Source: Pontibacillus chungwhensis (GTDB taxonomy: Bacteria > Bacillota > Bacilli > Bacillales > BH030062). From it: DNA of 64,000 nucleotides. Made by a program: the position numbers and the translations under genes. The DNA lies in assembly GCF_030166655.1 (NCBI RefSeq), contig NZ_CP126446.1:2170001-2234000 (forward strand). Reading direction: 5' to 3'. The first letter of the stretch is position 1. Each line of letters starts with the position of its first letter. Below are positions 53,860-63,903 of the stretch, in pieces. The notes beneath the pieces were generated by a model that saw only the letters and a list, made by a program, of their open reading frames with translations, had not been told where the DNA came from and did not search any database.

Positions 53860-55122
53860 CTATTCCTCGTTACCAGACTGCAAACGGGCCATAAATGTTT
53901 CTACTTCTTCATCAGTTGGTTCAATGGTGAGATAACGTTCGAATACGCTTTGTGCTTCCTTCACTCTTCCTTCTTCTACAAGGAAATATCCATACTCTTT
54001 CAGGAAGTCACTGTCATCTTTAAAGGTATTATATGCTTCCTGGTAGTCATTTAATGCCTCTTTAAAGTGTTCTAATTCATTATTAGCCTGAGCTAAATAC
54101 CACTTATAAAGAGGTTCCTCTTCATTCATTTCACTGAGATATTCTAAAATATCCTTAATGGCCTCAAAGTCCCCATCTTCTTTCAGTCGCTCTACTAAGA
54201 ATAGAGCAGCTTCTTTAAAACCAGGGTCAATAGACAAGGATTGTCTGATATGTTGATACCCTTCTTGTTTCTTCGTAAGTCTGAAGGCTAAAGTACCTGC
54301 TAGATAAAATAGATCCTTATTGAATTCGTCTTTCTTAAGTCCTTTATTTGCTATATCATATGCCTCTTCAATCATCCCTTCAGCCTCGTAGGCCTCAGCA
54401 AGCAACGGATATGCAGATTGATAGAAAGGATCTTCTTCAATAAGTTTGTTCCATACTCGAATAGCAATATCAATACGATTCGCTTGATAAGCCGTAAAAC
54501 CGTAGCGGAATAAAATATCAGGTGTCATTTCGTCAGCAGCTTGGAAATAGTCAAGAGCTTGATCAAAGTCACCTTCAATAGCAAAGGCCTCAGCGAGGCG
54601 TAATGTAATATCTGTTTCCCCCATCTTCTGATCACGTCGTAAAGCTTTCTCGTAGTATGGAATACTCTTTTGATATTCCCCCACTGAGAACGCCAATTCA
54701 CCTAAAGCGAAATCGATAACTGGTTCATTTGGAGAAATATTCTTTGCTAATAGTAACTTTTGTTCAGCTACTTCAAATAGACCTTGAGCTTGATAAAGGT
54801 CAGCAAGCTGAACGAGTGCTCCTAAATATTCTTCGTTATCTTCTGGAATTTGATTTAAGAGATCGATGGCTTTCTCATCATCTTCTTGGTCTACATAAAT
54901 CTCTGCAAGTAAGAGTGTTAATTCATGTTCTCCTGGGTAACGTTGCTTAAGTTCTTCTAGTACATCTTTTGCTTCTTCAACCATTCCCCATTGCATGAAC
55001 ATTTCTGCTATTGTATATTTTTCCTCATCTCCAGCACGAGATAACTCCGTACGTAATGTTTCTACAGCTTGCTCGGTTTTTCCTGCATTCATATATTGAA
55101 TGGCTTGTTCTATGCCTTGCAT
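53860..55122 (-). CDS. ypiA: TPR-repeat protein YpiA
   Basis: Cytosolic protein of 420 residues made of about ten tetratricopeptide repeats through its whole length (for example AVEQLADL-type helices: [59 protein letters not shown]). It is a protein-interaction scaffold; its partners are unknown. ATG 55122. It is followed by ypiB and ypiF. Confidence 0.92.
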   Translation of the reverse strand: MQGIEQAIQYMNAGKTEQAVETLRTELSRAGDEEKYTIAEMFMQWGMVEEAKDVLEELKQRYPGEHELTLLLAEIYVDQEDDEKAIDLLNQIPEDNEEYLGALVQLADLYQAQGLFEVAEQKLLLAKNISPNEPVIDFALGELAFSVGEYQKSIPYYEKALRRDQKMGETDITLRLAEAFAIEGDFDQALDYFQAADEMTPDILFRYGFTAYQANRIDIAIRVWNKLIEEDPFYQSAYPLLAEAYEAEGMIEEAYDIANKGLKKDEFNKDLFYLAGTLAFRLTKKQEGYQHIRQSLSIDPGFKEAALFLVERLKEDGDFEAIKDILEYLSEMNEEEPLYKWYLAQANNELEHFKEALNDYQEAYNTFKDDSDFLKEYGYFLVEEGRVKEAQSVFERYLTIEPTDEEVETFMARLQSGNEE

Positions 55123-55137
55123 GTCTACACCCTTTCA

Positions 55138-56010
55138 TCAACTCATAAAATGGTTCGGTATGGAAGCTTTAAAATACCTTCCATATCCCTCCAGATCGTT
55201 CACTTCTGTGTGAGAACGAATAATTTGACCACGTAACACTGTAACACATGGGATAGCTTTATGATAAAACATTTGATCAGGTGTATCAATTTGTGTTTCA
55301 GTATGAAGACGAAAAAGGTTATAATCTGCATCACCTGAATACATAAATTCTCCCTTATATGGGTAAATTCCTGTCGCCCTTAAATTTTCTTTTGTCAAAG
55401 GGCACTCCCCTAATACGCGTGGTAATGTACGAACATTATGATGCTCCGCTAGTTGAAGCCATTTCGAATAGGAAAGAGGACCTTCGTTTTTCACGACTGG
55501 TGTAACAGGGATAAAAGAAGGATCCTGAGCCTGCGCAATCCACCCCCACATTTTGTTTAAAATATCCTCTTTTGTCTCTGCTTGAAACAACACAAAAGGA
55601 ACTCGTTCATTGCCAAAAAAGCGAATCATTTCAGGGGTTAGTTTATTTACAGAAACAAGTGGCGCAATCATATAATCGATCCCAAGACCATCTAAGCGGT
55701 GCTTCATCATTTGAAATTCTTTAGCCATATTTCTTGAAGATGAAATCGGACACTGGACAATAAGCAAGGTGGTACCTCTAAACATATAACGCCGGACAAG
55801 AGCCGATTGAAATTCAGTTTGATAAAGAGGGAATTGTAAGTCTATATGAACCTTACCAGGGGAGATCCAAAAACGATCCATATTTATAGTCATCGTTTCC
55901 CTGTTTAATTTATAGGGTTGTATCCATTTCCCATCCCTCACCCCTAATGACGCTTGTTTCCATTTTCCTTGAGCAAAGCATTGGTTTGCCTCTATACAAT
56001 AAGCCTCCAT
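55138..56010 (-). CDS. unrecognised protein, degenerate amidohydrolase-like
   Basis: A 290-residue soluble protein I do not recognise. N-terminal KQASLGVRDGKWIQPYKLN, ISPGKVHIDLQFPLYQ and RRYMFRGTTLLIVQCP resemble the start of urease/dihydroorotase-type amidohydrolases, and C-terminal TVLRGQIIRSHTEV resembles their closing beta-sandwich. The HxH metal motif that should follow PG-(F/V)-(I/V)-D is replaced by HIDLQF, and no KxD-Lys or conserved His pair follows. The rest is Trp/Arg-rich: NKMWGWIAQAQDPSF. It lies between ypiA and aroA and has no recalled B. subtilis counterpart there. ATG 56010 follows AAAGGGGACAAGTCGT. Confidence 0.72.
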   Translation of the reverse strand: MEAYCIEANQCFAQGKWKQASLGVRDGKWIQPYKLNRETMTINMDRFWISPGKVHIDLQFPLYQTEFQSALVRRYMFRGTTLLIVQCPISSSRNMAKEFQMMKHRLDGLGIDYMIAPLVSVNKLTPEMIRFFGNERVPFVLFQAETKEDILNKMWGWIAQAQDPSFIPVTPVVKNEGPLSYSKWLQLAEHHNVRTLPRVLGECPLTKENLRATGIYPYKGEFMYSGDADYNLFRLHTETQIDTPDQMFYHKAIPCVTVLRGQIIRSHTEVNDLEGYGRYFKASIPNHFMS

Positions 56011-56079
56011 ACGACTTGTCCCCTTTACTAGCTTTTGGTACAAGGTATGAAGGCAAATTGGTTGTTATGACTTTCTACA

Positions 56080-57378
56080 TTATGCTTGCACGTAAAGAGA
56101 ATCTAAATCTTCAAAGAAATTGGGATAGGATATAGAAATACAAGATGGATTCTCTAAAATGATCTCTTCTTCACATACTAAAGAGGCTACAGCCACCATC
56201 ATTCCAATACGATGATCATGATAAGAAGAAAACACGCCACCCTTAAGAGGATTTGAGGAGCCTTCTATAACCATGCCATCTTGAGTAGCATCTGCTTTAA
56301 CTCCCATTTGATTGAGTGTATCTACAACAGCTTTAATTCGGTCTGTTTCTTTATACCGCAGTTCTTCTGCATCTTTAATAATCGTCTTCCCTTCTGCTCT
56401 TGAAGCAAGAAGAGCAATGATAGGAAGTTCATCTATTAAACGCGGAATGAGTTCCCCAGACAAAGTGGCTCCGTTTAACGTTCCGCCCTTTACGGTAATA
56501 TCGCCAACCGGTTCATCACCAATGTGTCGGGTAGTATTAATCTCCATGGATACACCCATATCTTTTAAGACATCTATAATTCCAGTTCGTGTAGGGTTTA
56601 ATCCTACATCTTTTAACGTTACTTCACTATCTTTTTTCAATGCTGCTGCACACATAAAGAAAGCAGCAGATGAGATATCACCAGGCACTTCAATGTCTAC
56701 TCCTGTTAACGTTTGACCTCCCTCAAGATGAATTAAATCATCTTCACGGACCACCTTAACACCAAATGCTTCTAATAAACGTTCAGTATGATCCCTCGTT
56801 TTAACAGGTTCCATCACGGTGGTTGTTCCTTCTGCAAACAATCCAGCTAGTAAGACGGCTGACTTCACTTGAGCACTATTAACAGGAAGACGATAATGGA
56901 TTGGCTTTAAAGCTTGTCCTCTAATACTTAGAGGCAAGAGATTTCCGTGTTCTCTACCATCAATGGTTGCACCCATTTCGCGCAAGGGATCAACTACCCG
57001 GTTCATTGGTCGTTTAGACAAAGAAGTGTCTCCAAATAAACTATAATGATTCGGTATTCCAGCCAGTATCCCTAGAAGGAGGCGTGTGGTTGTACCTGAA
57101 TTCCCTAAATTTAATGGCTCCACAGCCTCTGACAGACCGTTCAACCCTTTTCCAACAATGGTTACTTCGTCATCGTTCTGCTGAATTTGGACCCCCATAG
57201 CGCGAAATACATTAATGGTTGTTATGCAATCTTCACCTGTTAAGAAATGTTTAACCGTGGTTTTGCCCTCCGCTAAAGAGCCAAGCATAATAGACCGATG
57301 TGAAATGGACTTGTCTCCGGGTACCCTTAGGGTTCCCCTTAAAGAATGGGGCCTTGGTTTAATTTCCATCTGATTCAT
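56080..57378 (-). CDS. aroA: 3-phosphoshikimate 1-carboxyvinyltransferase (EPSP synthase)
   Basis: Sixth step of the shikimate pathway, the target of glyphosate. The 432-residue product has GDKSISHRSIM, the LGNSGTTTRLLLGILAG loop (class II-like residue pattern) and DGREHGNLLPL, then RYKETDRIKAVVDTLNQMG. ATG 57378 has AAAGG upstream; 57369 is alternative. Last gene of the aromatic cluster, 16 bases after tyrA. Called aroE in older B. subtilis nomenclature. Confidence 0.96.
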   Translation of the reverse strand: MNQMEIKPRPHSLRGTLRVPGDKSISHRSIMLGSLAEGKTTVKHFLTGEDCITTINVFRAMGVQIQQNDDEVTIVGKGLNGLSEAVEPLNLGNSGTTTRLLLGILAGIPNHYSLFGDTSLSKRPMNRVVDPLREMGATIDGREHGNLLPLSIRGQALKPIHYRLPVNSAQVKSAVLLAGLFAEGTTTVMEPVKTRDHTERLLEAFGVKVVREDDLIHLEGGQTLTGVDIEVPGDISSAAFFMCAAALKKDSEVTLKDVGLNPTRTGIIDVLKDMGVSMEINTTRHIGDEPVGDITVKGGTLNGATLSGELIPRLIDELPIIALLASRAEGKTIIKDAEELRYKETDRIKAVVDTLNQMGVKADATQDGMVIEGSSNPLKGGVFSSYHDHRIGMMVAVASLVCEEEIILENPSCISISYPNFFEDLDSLYVQA

Positions 57379-57394
57379 ATATTCACTACCTTTG

Positions 57395-58495
57395 TTATTC
57401 AATGGTTACTTCATATCCGTTAGATTGCAAGAGCATTTGAGCGTGTTTTTGGTCTTTCGCTGTTTGAAAACTCAAGCGTAACGCTCCTGAAATTCCTTCT
57501 CTGATCTCAAGAATTTGGATATTTACGATACTAATCGTTTCCTGGGCTACAATATGGGTAACCTCAGACAGGGCTCCAGGCTGATCATGAATATCTACGT
57601 ACAGATCATAAAAGGAAGGGATGGCACCTTTTTGCTTAACAGGCAAACCATCTCGGTACTGCTTCGCCTGTTCTAAATACGTATGTAGTTCATCATGTTC
57701 TAGTGTCTCGACTAAAGATTTTAGGTGGTCCATCTCGTGAATCCAATCAGAAAGGAGTGAAATCATCGTTTCACGATTCTGGAAAAAGATATCATTCCAC
57801 ATTTTCGGATGACTTGAAGCAATTCGTGTAATGTCTCGAAACCCTCCAGCAGCTAATTCATGTAAAAAAGGATGAGTATCATGCCAAGATCGAGCCTGAT
57901 GCACTAGTGCAGACGCAATTAAATGCGGAAAATGTGAGATGACTCCTGTCATTTGATCATGTGCTTCCACATCGACAGTAACGAAATAGCTCCTTGTTGA
58001 GCTTAGTAACTTCTCAAGTTTAGACACATGTTCCTCACAAGCGTGCGTGCCTGGAATAAATAAATAATAGGCATTTTCGAACAGATGGGCTTTAGCAGCT
58101 TCAATCCCATTTTTGTGCGACCCAGCCATCGGGTGCCCTCCAACAAAAACGACTTTTTGATTGGTAAGAGACTCCGCAGTCTCCATAACAGGTTTTTTTA
58201 CTGAACAAACATCCGTAACAATTAGTTCTTTTTTTAATTTCATCTGCTCAAGTTGTTGGATATAAGAACGCGTGATGGAAGTTGGCGTAGCTAGGAAAAC
58301 GATATCAGCAAGGCTTACACCTTCTTCGAAAGATGTTACTTGCTGATCTATAATCTGATTTTGCATGGCGTAATCTAGTGTTTTGGCGTTACCATCAAAG
58401 CCGATAACAGTTGAATGCTTATTATTTTGTAAGTTTAGGGCAATCGAACCTCCGATTAACCCTAAACCTACTACAAAGATTGTAGTATGCTCCAT
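57395..58495 (-). CDS. tyrA: prephenate dehydrogenase with ACT domain
   Basis: NAD-dependent conversion of prephenate to 4-hydroxyphenylpyruvate for tyrosine. The 366-residue enzyme has the Rossmann VVGLGLIGGSIAL (about residues 8-20), VGGHPMAGSHKNGIEAA, SHFPHLIASALV and a C-terminal ACT domain (about 295-366; DIHDQPGALSEVTHIV) for tyrosine feedback. Three bases after hisC. Confidence 0.96.
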   Translation of the reverse strand: MEHTTIFVVGLGLIGGSIALNLQNNKHSTVIGFDGNAKTLDYAMQNQIIDQQVTSFEEGVSLADIVFLATPTSITRSYIQQLEQMKLKKELIVTDVCSVKKPVMETAESLTNQKVVFVGGHPMAGSHKNGIEAAKAHLFENAYYLFIPGTHACEEHVSKLEKLLSSTRSYFVTVDVEAHDQMTGVISHFPHLIASALVHQARSWHDTHPFLHELAAGGFRDITRIASSHPKMWNDIFFQNRETMISLLSDWIHEMDHLKSLVETLEHDELHTYLEQAKQYRDGLPVKQKGAIPSFYDLYVDIHDQPGALSEVTHIVAQETISIVNIQILEIREGISGALRLSFQTAKDQKHAQMLLQSNGYEVTIE

Positions 58496-58498
58496 AAC

Positions 58499-59596
58499 TC
58501 AGCTATTTTGCACCTTCACTAATTTCCGTTCCATTGCTTCCATAACTTCCTGCATGTGTTCTTTCTTACCAATGGTTAAGCGAATTGATTGAGGAATTCC
58601 AAGAGCTTCGCCGGAACGGACAATAAATCCATTCTGTAATAGATGCTCTGTCATTTCATCTCCTGTTATAGGTAAGTGTATGAGTAAAAAGTTCGTTTCA
58701 GATGGATAATATTCTAAACCTAGTCTATCGCAAAAGGCTTCTAGCTCTTGCTTAGTCTCAACATTTTGCTCAAAGGTAGTCTCTATAAAATTCTGATCTT
58801 CCAAAGCAAGGATCGCAGCGTGCTGAGCTATTACAGATGTATTAAATGGTTCACGAGCCGGCTCTAGCTTTGTGATAATAGATTCACGTGCTATTCCATA
58901 TCCGATCCTTAAAGCAGCAAGTCCATAAGCCTTTGAAAATGTTCGTGTAACTATAAGGTTTTCATATTTTCCAAGAGAATCTACTGCATTTGGAAATGCT
59001 TCATTTGAAACATACTCCATATAAGCTTCATCGAGTACCACTAACACATGGGCCGGACATCTCTCCATAAACGTATCGAACTCATCTTGAGTGAAGATGT
59101 TTCCTGTAGGATTGTTAGGGTTACATAACCAAACGACACGTGTCTCTTCATCTATTACGTTCAGCATTTCTTGCAGGTCATGATACCCGTTAATTAGAGG
59201 GACTTCACGAACTTCGGCACCTTCAATCAACGCATTATGTCGGTATTGAGGAAAGGTTGGGGTAGCCATCACCGTATTTGCACCTGGTTCTAGATACGTA
59301 CGACAAATGATTTGCATAATTTCATCAGACCCATTACCAAAGATCAACTTCGTTTCATCAACCTGAAGATCTGCAGCTAGTTTTGTTCTTAACTTTCTAG
59401 CGTATCCATCAGGATAAATCTCGAGATTTGTAACCGCTTCGGCAAGGTGTTTCTGCACATGACTTGAGAAACCAAATGGATTTTCATTAGAAGCCAACTT
59501 TATAATTCTGTCTAATCCGTAAGCTTCCTTCACTTCATCGATTGTCTTGCCTGGCACGTAAGGCTTTAATTGGTTAAAAATAGGTTTTGTTCTCAT
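58499..59596 (-). CDS. hisC: histidinol-phosphate / aromatic aminotransferase
   Basis: PLP enzyme of 365 residues with KLASNENPFGFS, the CNPNNPTGNIF motif, and LVTRTFSKAYGLAALRIGYG with the PLP Lys. In Bacillus HisC serves histidine synthesis and aromatic transamination, which explains its place in the aromatic cluster. Its start overlaps the aroH stop by ATGA. Where B. subtilis has trpEDCFBA between aroH and hisC, here there is nothing. Confidence 0.96.
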   Translation of the reverse strand: MRTKPIFNQLKPYVPGKTIDEVKEAYGLDRIIKLASNENPFGFSSHVQKHLAEAVTNLEIYPDGYARKLRTKLAADLQVDETKLIFGNGSDEIMQIICRTYLEPGANTVMATPTFPQYRHNALIEGAEVREVPLINGYHDLQEMLNVIDEETRVVWLCNPNNPTGNIFTQDEFDTFMERCPAHVLVVLDEAYMEYVSNEAFPNAVDSLGKYENLIVTRTFSKAYGLAALRIGYGIARESIITKLEPAREPFNTSVIAQHAAILALEDQNFIETTFEQNVETKQELEAFCDRLGLEYYPSETNFLLIHLPITGDEMTEHLLQNGFIVRSGEALGIPQSIRLTIGKKEHMQEVMEAMERKLVKVQNS

Positions 59597-59976
59597 GATA
59601 AACCCTTCCCTTCTTCTTGAATAAGATCCGGACGTAATTGTTTTGCTTCATGTTGATAGATATGACGAATCTCTTTTTGATTCATTTCAGTATTAACATG
59701 CATCATAACACGAATGCATCGTTCAAGTGATTGGGGTACCGGTATTTCCCTCATGCACATAACCGGAACAAACGTCCATCCTTCAATCTTACGCACTGCT
59801 TTAGCTGGAAATGTCGCATTTAAATCTTCTGTAGTGGAAATTTGAATAGACGCCACCTGCTCTGGATCAATTCCATTTTCATCAATCATTTCCTCTAACA
59901 ATGAATGAGTATGATTCACAATTTCCTCTGCTCTATTCTGCTTTACTGTTGTAGCTCCTCTAACTCCTCTAATCAA
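59593..59976 (-). CDS. aroH: chorismate mutase, AroH type
   Basis: Trimeric pseudo-alpha/beta-barrel enzyme converting chorismate to prephenate. The 127-residue product has the key RGVRGATTV start, the Cys/Arg/Glu active-site elements (Arg7, Glu78-region VPVMCMREIPVPQSLERCIRVMMH, written as MCMREIPVPQS and CIRVMMHVN), and the typical size. Overlaps aroB by four bases and hisC by four. Confidence 0.95.
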   Translation of the reverse strand: MIRGVRGATTVKQNRAEEIVNHTHSLLEEMIDENGIDPEQVASIQISTTEDLNATFPAKAVRKIEGWTFVPVMCMREIPVPQSLERCIRVMMHVNTEMNQKEIRHIYQHEAKQLRPDLIQEEGKGLS

Positions 59977-61058
59977 ACTTGACTCACCTCTTTGTGATAC
60001 TCTTTCAATTCATTTCTTATCTCGTCTTTTGTAAAGGAAACAACTTGAGGATTTCCTTGTTTGGATAACAATACCATTCTTATCTCTGAGTTAACATTCT
60101 TCTTATCTCTTGTCATTCTATGTAACAATTCATGTTGATCTAAGTGATTTATGACGGAAATAGGGTAACCATGAGCCATTATCCAATTTCTGAAATTCAT
60201 ACGGTTCAATGAGCAATCAAAATAAGACTCACTCACTTTTAAAGCGAAATCCATCCCTATGGCCACGGCTTCCCCGTGAGTGATCTCCCCATAGCCCATT
60301 TCAGCTTCAATGGCGTGCGCTAAAGTGTGGCCAAAATTCAGAAATCGACGATTACCTTGTTCACGTTCATCCTCTGTTACAATTCTAGCTTTAACAGCTA
60401 TTCCTTGCAAAATGAGGGAATTCAATAAATCCTTGTCTACATCTTCAAAATGATCAATGGAGTAGCACTGATCCAAAAATGCTTGATCATGTGCAATCCA
60501 AGCATGTTTTATGACTTCCGCCATCCCTGATCTCCACTCTGTTTTTGAGAGAGTGTTAAGTGATGCCGTATCATATATGACAGCTACAGGCTGATAAAAG
60601 TGGCCTATTAAATTCTTCCCAAGAGCATGGTTAATAGCAACTTTTCCACCTACACTACTATCATGCGCTAACAGCGTTGTTGGGACTTGCACATAATCTA
60701 CACCCCTCATATAGCTAGCTGCCACATACCCAGCAAGGTCTCCAATCACGCCACCACCTAGCGCCACAATTGAAGATTGACGATCAACGCCATATTCAAT
60801 AGCTTTTGTATGACAATCATAAAATACAGATAGACTTTTTGACTCCTCACCTGCAGGTACGACGTAAGTAGTAACCACTGTAGTTTCAGGAAAGCTCTGT
60901 TTCACATCATCCATATATAAAGGAGCAACATTACTATCTGTAATTATGAACACTTGCCTATATGATTTAGGCAAGTGTTCGGATATTGTATGGCGTAGCC
61001 CAGATCCAATAGAAACGGTGTAGCTTCCATGTTCATGTTTAACATGTAACTGCTCCAT
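59973..61058 (-). CDS. aroB: 3-dehydroquinate synthase
   Basis: Second step of the shikimate pathway. The 361-residue NAD/zinc enzyme has ALGGGVIGDLAGYVAASYMRG, the QVPTTLLAHDSSVGGKVAIN block (blocks QVPTTLLAHDSSVGGK and VAINHALGKN), FLNFGHTLAHAIEA and GEAVAIGM with zinc ligands. ATG 61058 follows AGGTGCTTCTA and overlaps the aroC stop by one base. Confidence 0.97.
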   Translation of the reverse strand: MEQLHVKHEHGSYTVSIGSGLRHTISEHLPKSYRQVFIITDSNVAPLYMDDVKQSFPETTVVTTYVVPAGEESKSLSVFYDCHTKAIEYGVDRQSSIVALGGGVIGDLAGYVAASYMRGVDYVQVPTTLLAHDSSVGGKVAINHALGKNLIGHFYQPVAVIYDTASLNTLSKTEWRSGMAEVIKHAWIAHDQAFLDQCYSIDHFEDVDKDLLNSLILQGIAVKARIVTEDEREQGNRRFLNFGHTLAHAIEAEMGYGEITHGEAVAIGMDFALKVSESYFDCSLNRMNFRNWIMAHGYPISVINHLDQHELLHRMTRDKKNVNSEIRMVLLSKQGNPQVVSFTKDEIRNELKEYHKEVSQV

Positions 61059-62224
61059 TAGAAGCACCTAATTTCTTCTCTGTATTGATCTAAACTTTCT
61101 TTTAATTTAGGGAACTGATCATGAGGGAATTGTTCTGTTAATGCGCGAGCAAGTTCCCAAGCTACAACATGTTCCATAACGACTGCAGCAGCTGGAACCG
61201 CGCAAGAATCGGAACGCTCAATACTAGCTTTAAACGGCTCTTTTGAATCAATATCAACACTTTGTAATGGTTTATATAGTGTTGGGATTGGTTTCATCAC
61301 ACCTTTTACAATTAAAGGCATACCTGTAGTCATACCGCCTTCAAATCCTCCTAAGCGATTCGTCTTACGGTAATATCCTCTATCTTCAGACCAAGCAATT
61401 TCATCATGAACTTCACTTCCATTCATGTGTCCAGCTTGGAAGCCTACTCCAAATTCAACACCCTTAAAGGCATTAATGCTTACAACGCTCCCAGCAATAC
61501 GTGAATCAATTTTCCGATCGTACTGAACGTATGAGCCTATACCAGCAGGCATACCTTCTACCATTACTTCTACGACTCCTCCAATTGAATCTCCTTCTTG
61601 CTTGGCTGTATCGATTGCCTTCATCATTTTCTCTTCGGCATCTTTATCAAGTGTTCTTACAGGAGAAGCTTCAGATATCTCTTGTCGTTCTTCTATAGAC
61701 AGTGTTTCATCGTAAGAAGCTGTGATACCACCAATTGTATTTACATAACCTGTTATTTTAATGTCGAGTTCGGCGAGGAGCTTCTTCGCAATAGCACCCG
61801 CAGCTACTCGAGCAGCTGTTTCTCGTGCAGAAGAACGTTCTAACACATTACGCATATCTCGGTGTCCGTACTTTAAAGCTCCATTCAGATCGGCATGGCC
61901 AGGTCGAGGGCGACTAATTGTACGACGAACTTCTTCATCATCCCCTATTGGGTCTTCTCCCATGATGTTTCTCCAATGAGTGAAATCATCATTCGTCAAA
62001 ACAAGGGATATAGGGGATCCCAGGGTGTAACCATGTCTAACCCCACCCGTAATGTTAATCAAGTCCTTTTCAATCTGCATACGGCGACCACGCCCATAGC
62101 CACCTTGTCTACGTATTAAGGATTCATTTATATCCTCAGAAAGTAGTGGCATAAGAGAAGGGATCCCTTCTACGATTGTTGTAAGTTGTTTTCCATGTGA
62201 TTCGCCTGCAGTTAAATATCTCAT
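61058..62224 (-). CDS. aroC: chorismate synthase
   Basis: FMN-dependent last step of the shikimate pathway. The 388-residue protein has all signatures: [46 protein letters not shown] (blocks [13 protein letters not shown] and [17 protein letters not shown]) and the C-terminal [22 protein letters not shown] 62224 follows AAAAGGAGAGTTTAG. First gene of the aro cluster (aroF in older B. subtilis naming). The 161-base region upstream is AT-rich without a clear promoter. Confidence 0.97.
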   Translation of the reverse strand: MRYLTAGESHGKQLTTIVEGIPSLMPLLSEDINESLIRRQGGYGRGRRMQIEKDLINITGGVRHGYTLGSPISLVLTNDDFTHWRNIMGEDPIGDDEEVRRTISRPRPGHADLNGALKYGHRDMRNVLERSSARETAARVAAGAIAKKLLAELDIKITGYVNTIGGITASYDETLSIEERQEISEASPVRTLDKDAEEKMMKAIDTAKQEGDSIGGVVEVMVEGMPAGIGSYVQYDRKIDSRIAGSVVSINAFKGVEFGVGFQAGHMNGSEVHDEIAWSEDRGYYRKTNRLGGFEGGMTTGMPLIVKGVMKPIPTLYKPLQSVDIDSKEPFKASIERSDSCAVPAAAVVMEHVVAWELARALTEQFPHDQFPKLKESLDQYREEIRCF

Positions 62225-62385
62225 CTAAACTCTCCTTTTCTCAGCTAAACTTTATGAATTTTGTCTTACTATATCATATCCTATAGGTGCTGTGTTCATC
62301 ATTATTAAAAAATTGTATGATCTATCTAAATATCCAAAAAAGTCTGAATTTTTTATTACAGCTCAAAACGTCTTCTCTCTCTTTC

Positions 62386-63162
<777 letters not shown>

Positions 63163-63205
63163 CTATATTTCTCCTCTTCTCCATTATTGCCCATGTATAT
63201 GAATC

Positions 63206-63234
63206 TTCTTAATCTTAATAAATGGCCATGTCAA
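63206..63234 (-). promoter_or_regulatory. candidate promoter of cheR
   Basis: Minus strand TTGACA (63234-63229), 17-base spacer, TAAGAA (63211-63206), about 50 bases before the cheR start. Confidence 0.35.
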
Positions 63235-63298
63235 TGTAAACAATCTTTCGCCGCTGCTACTAGTAAACACATTCTTTCAGTCATCCCTAAAAGGAATA

Positions 63299-63335
63299 AA
63301 AAAAGGCGCAACCTTAGGTGGTTACGCCCTTTTTA
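63299..63335 (-). terminator. terminator of ndk
   Basis: Minus strand GGGCGTAACC-acctaa-GGTTGCGCC then TTTTTTT, shortly after the ndk stop. Confidence 0.85.
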
Positions 63336-63360
63336 ATCATACTTTCATCGACCGATAATT

Positions 63361-63807
63361 CTAATAAAGCCAGTTCTGATCGTTCTTTTCATAAGAAACA
63401 AGTTCTTGATCCTTAAAGAAAAGACCAATCTCGCGCTGAGCGCTCTCCGGAGAGTCAGAACCGTGTATAACATTCTTGCCTACTGTAAGACCAAAGTCTC
63501 CTCTTACAGTACCTGGCAAGGCTTCTGATGGATTTGTTTTCCCCATCATTTGACGAGACGTCGCGATTACGTTTTCACCTTCCCATACCATTGCAAAAAC
63601 AGGACCAGATGTGATGAATTCGACCAACTCACCAAAGAAAGGCTTTTCTTTGTGCTCGCCATAATGTTCCTCTGCTAGACTTGAAGGAATTTGCATTAGC
63701 TTCCCACCAGCTAATTTAAATCCTTTTCTTTCAAATCTACTTACAATGTCCCCGATTAAATTTCTTTGAACTCCGTCTGGTTTGACCATAATGAACGTTT
63801 TTTCCAT
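63361..63807 (-). CDS. ndk: nucleoside diphosphate kinase
   Basis: Exchanges the terminal phosphate between NTPs and NDPs through a phospho-His. The 148-residue product has [15 protein letters not shown] and [13 protein letters not shown], i.e. NVIHGSDS with the catalytic His at about 115. ATG 63807 follows AAGAGGTGGAGAAA; the GTG three codons earlier lies in the ribosome site. Position between hepT and cheR matches B. subtilis. Confidence 0.97.
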   Translation of the reverse strand: MEKTFIMVKPDGVQRNLIGDIVSRFERKGFKLAGGKLMQIPSSLAEEHYGEHKEKPFFGELVEFITSGPVFAMVWEGENVIATSRQMMGKTNPSEALPGTVRGDFGLTVGKNVIHGSDSPESAQREIGLFFKDQELVSYEKNDQNWLY

Positions 63808-63836
63808 TTTCTCCACCTCTTAGTTATGTAGAATTA

Positions 63837-63850
63837 TGAAAGCGTTTAAA
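63837..63850. promoter_or_regulatory. cre-like site between hepT and ndk
   Basis: TGAAAGCGTTTAAA resembles the CcpA site TGnAAnCGnTnnCA with one mismatch. It is a weak candidate. Confidence 0.25.
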
Positions 63851-63903
63851 TGTTTAACCAGATGAAATTCTATCAAATTTTCGGAAAAGTAGCAAACGTT
63901 TTC

